Part shown: piece by piece, positions 59,948 through 64,000 of the stretch
Layout: each line of letters opens with the position of its first letter
Position numbering within the stretch: the first letter of the stretch is position 1
Origin: Spiribacter roseus
GTDB taxonomy: Bacteria; Pseudomonadota; Gammaproteobacteria; Nitrococcales; Nitrococcaceae
Direction: 5' to 3'
Assembly (NCBI RefSeq): GCF_002813635.1
Contig: NZ_CP016382.1
Span: 1-64,000 of the forward strand
Length of the DNA stretch: 64,000 nucleotides
The notes under the pieces: model-generated
Told to the model about the DNA's origin: nothing
Seen by the model: only the letters and a program-made list of their open reading frames with translations
Database searches by the model: none
Position numbers and translations under genes: made by a program

Positions 59948-60970
59948 TCACCGCGGCGTGTTGAGCCCCGCCATCAACGATTCGGTGTTGGTCGCCAGAC
60001 TGGCGTAGTGATACCCCCCCTCCTGGATGACCACCGTGGGAAGCCCCAGTCCGGCCACGCGCTCGCCCAGGGTGCGGATATCGTCCGTGTTCACCCCGAT
60101 CTTCGCCTGCGGGTCTTCGTGGTAGATATCGAAGCCGTTGGAGAACACCAGTGCATCGGGGGCGAACAGGCGGATGGCGGTGAGCGCCTCGTCCAGCCTG
60201 CCGAAGAACGCCCCGGCATCGGAGCCGTGGGGGAGCGGCAGGTTGATGGTGGTCCCATAGCCCTCGCCGCGGCCGCGCTCATCCTCGAACCCGGTGACCA
60301 CCGGATAGAAATTGGTGGGATCGCCGTGGATGGAGACATAAAGGACATCGGCGCGGTCGTAGAAGATCTCCTGGATGCCTTGGCCGTGATGCACATCGGT
60401 GTCGAGCACCGCCACCCGGGGGTAGTGCGGACGCAGCGCTTCGGCGGCGATCGCCGCATTGTTCAGGTAGCAGAAGCCACCGGCGGCATCGACCCGCGCG
60501 TGGTGACCCGGCGGCCGGCATAGGGCGAACGCCATCGGATCGCCGGCGACGACATCGTCGGCGGCGCACAGCGCGGCCTGCACCGACCAGTAGGCCGACT
60601 CCCAGGTATGCTCGCCCACCGGGCAGCTGCCATCGGCCAGATAACGCGCCGCCTCGGCCAGGATGCCCCGCAATGGGTTGGGCTCGCGCACGAACACGTT
60701 CGAGAGCACCTCGTCGCCCCAGTCCTCGGGCATGCTCGTCCAGCGCCGGTGGCACGATTCCAGAAACCGCAGATAGCCCAGATCATGCACCCGGCTGATG
60801 GGCTGGATGCCGTGATCGCTGACCGTCTCAAGCCGGGCGCCGGCCCGTTCGAGGCCCTCGAGGATGTGCCCGGTCCGCTCGGGGATCTCCTGTGGCGCCC
60901 GCATCTGGCCACGGGTGAAATAGGTCCGGGGGTAATGAAGGTCCTGACGGTGATCGAAATAGGCTTTCAC
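59948..60970 (-). CDS. Histone-deacetylase-superfamily amidohydrolase, probably acetylpolyamine deacetylase
   Basis: The 340-residue zinc enzyme has the paired active-site histidines H156 and H157 in [10 protein letters not shown], and zinc ligands D192 and H194 in DTDVHHGQG. The third ligand probably lies in [11 protein letters not shown]. The N-terminal loop [17 protein letters not shown] is like acetylpolyamine amidohydrolases, which release acetate from acetylated polyamines. Other small amide substrates are possible. Confidence 0.85.
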   Translation of the reverse strand: MKAYFDHRQDLHYPRTYFTRGQMRAPQEIPERTGHILEGLERAGARLETVSDHGIQPISRVHDLGYLRFLESCHRRWTSMPEDWGDEVLSNVFVREPNPLRGILAEAARYLADGSCPVGEHTWESAYWSVQAALCAADDVVAGDPMAFALCRPPGHHARVDAAGGFCYLNNAAIAAEALRPHYPRVAVLDTDVHHGQGIQEIFYDRADVLYVSIHGDPTNFYPVVTGFEDERGRGEGYGTTINLPLPHGSDAGAFFGRLDEALTAIRLFAPDALVFSNGFDIYHEDPQAKIGVNTDDIRTLGERVAGLGLPTVVIQEGGYHYASLATNTESLMAGLNTPR

Positions 60971-60997
60971 GGAGGCTATTCCCTGGGAGATGTGGAG

Positions 60998-61074
60998 TGG
61001 TGCGCCCGGCAGGATTCGAACCTGCGACCTTCGGCTTCGGAGGCCGACGCTCTATCCAGCTGAGCTACAGGCGC
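60998..61074 (-). tRNA. tRNA-Arg (anticodon CCG)
   Basis: Read on the minus strand, the gene runs from GCGCCTG to CGGGCGC-A-CCA. The D-arm is TAGCTCAGCTGGATAGAGC, the anticodon loop CTCCGAA is closed by TCGGC/GCCGA, and the T-arm is GCAGGTTCGAATCCTGC. Anticodon CCG reads arginine CGG. The CCA end is encoded. A TACAAT -10 lies 10-15 bases upstream. Confidence 0.96.
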
Positions 61075-61121
61075 ATGTCGCAGATTGTAGCGTCTGCCGC
61101 GGTCCGGGCATAGCCCCCGGT

Positions 61122-61149
61122 TTGCCGTGTCGGGCAATGCCGCTATACT
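61122..61149 (+). promoter_or_regulatory. Promoter of the cytochrome c5-like gene
   Basis: TTGCCG (61122-61127) and TATACT (61144-61149) are 16 bp apart, about 30 bases before the GTG start. Both elements fit sigma-70 well. Confidence 0.5.
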
Positions 61150-61180
61150 TTGTGACAGCCCGAAAATTGAGGATTATCAA

Positions 61181-61690
61181 GTGAGCGCCGAGCAGGATAG
61201 TGTCTTCGTCCGTAACTTCGCACTGGTCATTGCCACGCTGGTGGGCGTGACCGTTCTGCTCATCGTGATCGCGAATTCGGTGTTCGGTGACGAGGATTCT
61301 GAACGGCAGGCGCTTGCCGAGGAGCGCGCCGAGCAGAACCTGTCGCCGGATTTCGCCGTCCGCCTCAGTGGCGAGCCGGCGCCCGCCATCGCCTCGGCGG
61401 ACTCCGGCGCGGATGAGGGCGGCGCCATGGAGGTGCGCAGCGGCGAGCAGGTCACCCAGGCGGTCTGCATCGCCTGTCATCAGGGCAACTTCCTCAATGC
61501 TCCCGGGGTCGGCGACAAGGCGGCCTGGAATGAGCGCATTGGCAAGGGCTGGGAAACGCTCACCCAGAACGTCGCCAATGGCTACGGCAACATGCCCGCG
61601 CAGGGTGGCGCCGCCTCCGAGGAAGAGATCCGCGCGGCCATCGAGTGGATGGTCGAATCCGAAACCGGGCTGGAAGTCCCCGAGTCCTGA
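61181..61690 (+). CDS. Membrane-anchored cytochrome c5 family protein
   Basis: The GTG at 61181 follows GAGG and gives 169 residues. One N-terminal membrane helix (about 12-32) anchors a periplasmic domain through a long acidic/alanine-rich linker. The haem site is C96-x-x-C99-H100 in VCIACHQG, and the axial methionine is probably M138 in GYGNMPAQGG. It carries electrons between membrane complexes and periplasmic oxidases or peroxidases. It abuts the convergent antiporter gene with no gap. Confidence 0.9.
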   Translation: MSAEQDSVFVRNFALVIATLVGVTVLLIVIANSVFGDEDSERQALAEERAEQNLSPDFAVRLSGEPAPAIASADSGADEGGAMEVRSGEQVTQAVCIACHQGNFLNAPGVGDKAAWNERIGKGWETLTQNVANGYGNMPAQGGAASEEEIRAAIEWMVESETGLEVPES

Positions 61691-63676
61691 TCAGCCCGCC
61701 GGCTCGCCGCCGAGCAGGACGTGTTCGGCATGCTCGAGGGCCTCGGGCGTGCCATACACCACCAGTACATCCCCGTCCCGCAGTACGGTGTCCGGTGATG
61801 GCTGCGGCCCGCGGATGCCACCCCGCCGCACGGCGTTGATGGTGACCCCAATGGAGTCGGGGTCAATGTCGCTCAGCCGCTGACCGATCGCCGGGGCGTT
61901 TCCACTGAGCGTGATGGCGTGGAGCTGTTCCTGGAAGCGCCCGACCTTCTCCATATCCACGCGCTCGGCGCCGTGGAAATACCCCTTGAGCAGCCGGTAA
62001 CGATCCCCACGGACTTCGCGCACGCTGCGGAACACCTTCGCCATGGGCACCCCCAGCAGCGCCAGCACATGGGAGGACAGCATCAGGCTTGCCTCAAGGA
62101 TTTCCGGGACCACCACGGTGGCGCCGGCCGCTTCAAAGCGCTCGATCCAGCGGTCGTCGCGGGTGCGCACGATGATCGGAATGTCCGGACGCTCGGCGCG
62201 GGTATGCTCGAGCACCTTGAGGCTACCGGCCGGGTTGTCAAAGCTGAGCACGATCATCCGCGCCCGCTCGAGCCCGGCGGCCTGCAGCACTTCGCGTCGC
62301 TCGGAATCGCCATAGGTGACCGGGTCGCCGGCGTTGCGGGCCTCCTGGACGCGCTGGGGGTCGAGGTCGAGGGCGAGGTACGGCAGCGCTTCCTGATCCA
62401 GGAAGCGGCCGATGTTCTGACCCGTCCGGCCATAGCCGCAGAGGATGACGTGGTTGGCGAGGGGCTCGGCGATACGCGAGACCTCGGTCCTGGCGTCGAC
62501 GGCATTGGCGCCCTCCGTCGGGGCACTGAGCACGCGCTGGGCGAGCGCCTGGTTGTGGCGGATGAGGATCGGCGCGGCCAGCATGCTCAGGACGATGGCG
62601 GCCAGCACCAGCTGGCTGGTGGCCGATGTCATCAGCCCGGCGCTGATCGCCAGGGCGATCAGGGCAAAGCCGAACTCACCGCCGTTGGCGAGGATGATCG
62701 CGGTCCGGCCCGAGTCCTGTGGGCCGTCCACCCGGCGGGCGATGGCGTACACCAGCAGCAGCTTGACGGCCACCATGCCGGCGGCGATGAGGAGCACCCA
62801 GTGCAGCTCCATGATCAGCACCGGCAGGTTGATCACCATGCCGACGGTGATGAAGAAAAACCCGAGCAGCACATCCCGGAACGGTCGGATGTCGGCATCG
62901 ATCTGATAGCGGTATTCAGTCTCGCCCAGCATGATGCCGGCAAGGAACGCCCCCAGCGCCAGCGACAGGCCCGCCAGATGGGTCAGCCAGGCTGCGGCGA
63001 CCGCGATCAGCAGCACCGTCAGCGTGAACAGCTCGTTGGATCGGGCCTGGGCCACTTCGTGGAAGATCGGTCGCAGTGCCTTGCGCCCCACCCAGACCAT
63101 GATGCCGAACACCACCACACCCTTGATCAGCGCCAGCCCCAGCTCGGTGGTCAGTGAGTTGTCGCTGTTGCCGGCCAGGATCGGAATGGCGATCAGCAGC
63201 GGGACGACCGCCAGATCCTGAAACAGCAGCACGCCCACTGCCCGCCGCCCATGTCGGGTGTGCACCTCGACCTGCTCGGTGAGCTGCTTGGTGACGATGG
63301 CGGTGGACGACAGTGCCAGCGCGCCGCCCAGCACCACGCCCACCTCGATGGAGCCGGTCAGCCACCAGGCGATGCCACCGAACAGCGCCAGACACAGGGT
63401 GACCTGGCTGCCACCCAGTACGCCCACGGCCCAGCGCATGGCGTGCAGCTGCGGAAACGAAAACTCCAGACCGATGGTGAACAGCAGAAAGACCACTCCG
63501 AACTCGGCGAGCAGATGGGTGGTTTCGTTTTCGGGGATAAGACCCAGTGCCGAGGGGCCCAGGGCCATGCCCACCACCAGGTAGGCGATGATCGGCGGCA
63601 GGGTCAGCCGGCGGAACACCGAGACCGCCACCACGGAGGTGGTCAGCAGGAGGATGATGCTTTGCAGGCTGTCCAT
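61691..63676 (-). CDS. Monovalent cation:proton antiporter, KefB/YbaL type
   Basis: The 661-residue protein has an N-terminal Na+/H+-exchanger domain of about 12 helices (1-390). A cytoplasmic NAD-binding RCK domain follows (VILCGYGRTGQNIGRFL, about 415), then a TrkA-C domain near the C-terminus (SGNAPAIGQRLSDIDPDSIG). It likely exports K+ in exchange for protons. No KefG/F partner is adjacent, so YbaL (RosB) is closer than the glutathione-gated Kef proteins. Confidence 0.88.
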   Translation of the reverse strand: MDSLQSIILLLTTSVVAVSVFRRLTLPPIIAYLVVGMALGPSALGLIPENETTHLLAEFGVVFLLFTIGLEFSFPQLHAMRWAVGVLGGSQVTLCLALFGGIAWWLTGSIEVGVVLGGALALSSTAIVTKQLTEQVEVHTRHGRRAVGVLLFQDLAVVPLLIAIPILAGNSDNSLTTELGLALIKGVVVFGIMVWVGRKALRPIFHEVAQARSNELFTLTVLLIAVAAAWLTHLAGLSLALGAFLAGIMLGETEYRYQIDADIRPFRDVLLGFFFITVGMVINLPVLIMELHWVLLIAAGMVAVKLLLVYAIARRVDGPQDSGRTAIILANGGEFGFALIALAISAGLMTSATSQLVLAAIVLSMLAAPILIRHNQALAQRVLSAPTEGANAVDARTEVSRIAEPLANHVILCGYGRTGQNIGRFLDQEALPYLALDLDPQRVQEARNAGDPVTYGDSERREVLQAAGLERARMIVLSFDNPAGSLKVLEHTRAERPDIPIIVRTRDDRWIERFEAAGATVVVPEILEASLMLSSHVLALLGVPMAKVFRSVREVRGDRYRLLKGYFHGAERVDMEKVGRFQEQLHAITLSGNAPAIGQRLSDIDPDSIGVTINAVRRGGIRGPQPSPDTVLRDGDVLVVYGTPEALEHAEHVLLGGEPAG

Positions 63677-63696
63677 GCTCGGGGTGGCGTCCTCGC

Positions 63697-64000
63697 CTAT
63701 TGGTAGCGCTCGAGGGTCAGGCCGGAGACATCAATATCCGGCGTACGTTGGTCGATCATATCAGCGACGACGCGCCCGGTCCCGGCGGCGAAGGTCCAGC
63801 CGAGGTGGCCGGCGCCGGTGTTGAGGTAGAGCCCGTCGATGCCGCTAGGCCCCAGGATCGGCGGACCATCAATGGTCATCGGGCGCAGGCAGGCCCATTG
63901 ATCGGCCTCGCGGGTGTCGACCTGGCGCGCCAGGGCGGGAAAGTTCGCCAGCCCCTGTTCGAGCACATGCTCGACCCGCTGCGGCCGTATCCGCCGGTCA
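63697..64000 (-). CDS. dadA: D-amino acid dehydrogenase, C-terminal part
   Basis: The open frame enters from the right window edge and ends at 63697. The visible about 100 residues show the DadA ending: CLRPMTIDGPPILGPSG, YLNTGAGHLGWTFAAGTGRVVADMI. It is a DAO-family flavoprotein that oxidises D-amino acids, feeding electrons to the membrane. The 5' part is outside the window. Another DAO-type enzyme is possible. Confidence 0.8.
   Translation of the reverse strand, partial: DRRIRPQRVEHVLEQGLANFPALARQVDTREADQWACLRPMTIDGPPILGPSGIDGLYLNTGAGHLGWTFAAGTGRVVADMIDQRTPDIDVSGLTLERYQ

Overview
This is a high-GC, densely packed stretch of a gammaproteobacterial chromosome. Gene orders that support this are ftsY-ftsE-ftsX-rpoH, coaBC-dut-algC-argB, mutY-yggX and purE-purK. 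Encoded cytochrome c5-like and cytochrome c peroxidase proteins and a class I PHA synthase suggest a respiring, PHA-storing bacterium. The very tight packing, with many overlapping convergent genes, recalls the halophilic Ectothiorhodospiraceae/Spiribacter group. That placement is an impression from gene content and was not tested by alignment. Base 1 looks like a contig end, because the first 92 bases are a perfect palindrome that breaks a gene.

Layout. 1-3295: purine/allantoin catabolism (start of allA, puuE, a GntR regulator, a divergent NCS1 permease). 3333-6143: yggX, mutY and an AsmA protein. 6198-9021: molybdate transporter modABC and a small unknown gene. 9022-23683: a large hydroxyproline utilisation island. 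23672-25508: tRNA-Gly, thiS, thiG, trmB. 25620-26434: a decayed Fic gene. 26486-31785: a cobalamin riboswitch, btuB-btuF-btuC-btuD and a divergent cobalamin adenosyltransferase-like gene. 31821-38668: xthA, glutaredoxin, trxB, ampG-like, ppc, pyrE. 38656-45705: acyltransferase, argB, cytochrome c peroxidase, algC/manB, dut, coaBC, radC. 45715-49259: rpoH, ftsX, ftsE, ftsY. 49351-54588: two M16 peptidase-like genes, rsmD, coaD, an RRM protein and an unknown fusion protein. 54567-58823: rsmJ, phaC, purE, purK. 58854-64000: rdgC, a histone-deacetylase-like amidohydrolase, tRNA-Arg, cytochrome c5, a Kef-type antiporter and the 3' part of dadA.

The hydroxyproline island is the most coherent system. 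One arm takes trans-4-hydroxy-L-proline through a 2-epimerase, a three-subunit flavoprotein dehydrogenase, a DapA-family deaminase and alpha-ketoglutarate semialdehyde dehydrogenase to 2-oxoglutarate. A second arm uses trans-3-hydroxy-L-proline dehydratase, and probably an enolase-superfamily cis-3-hydroxy-L-proline dehydratase. Both would feed a pyrroline-2-carboxylate reductase that makes L-proline. A five-gene branched-chain-type ABC transporter and a GntR regulator complete it. Similar TTGTATA-type sites lie before both divergent transcription units.

Regulatory features read from sequence include the cobalamin riboswitch, a perfect FNR-type box before the cytochrome c peroxidase gene, a terminator-like hairpin inside the ppc leader, a structured leader before the RRM gene, and a possible small RNA between rdgC and the amidohydrolase gene. 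That RNA would expose an anti-Shine-Dalgarno CCUCCU segment between two hairpins. No insertion sequence, CRISPR array, prophage or rRNA was seen. The only intervals over about 300 bases without an intact gene are 25509-26803 (Fic remnant, then riboswitch and btuB leader).
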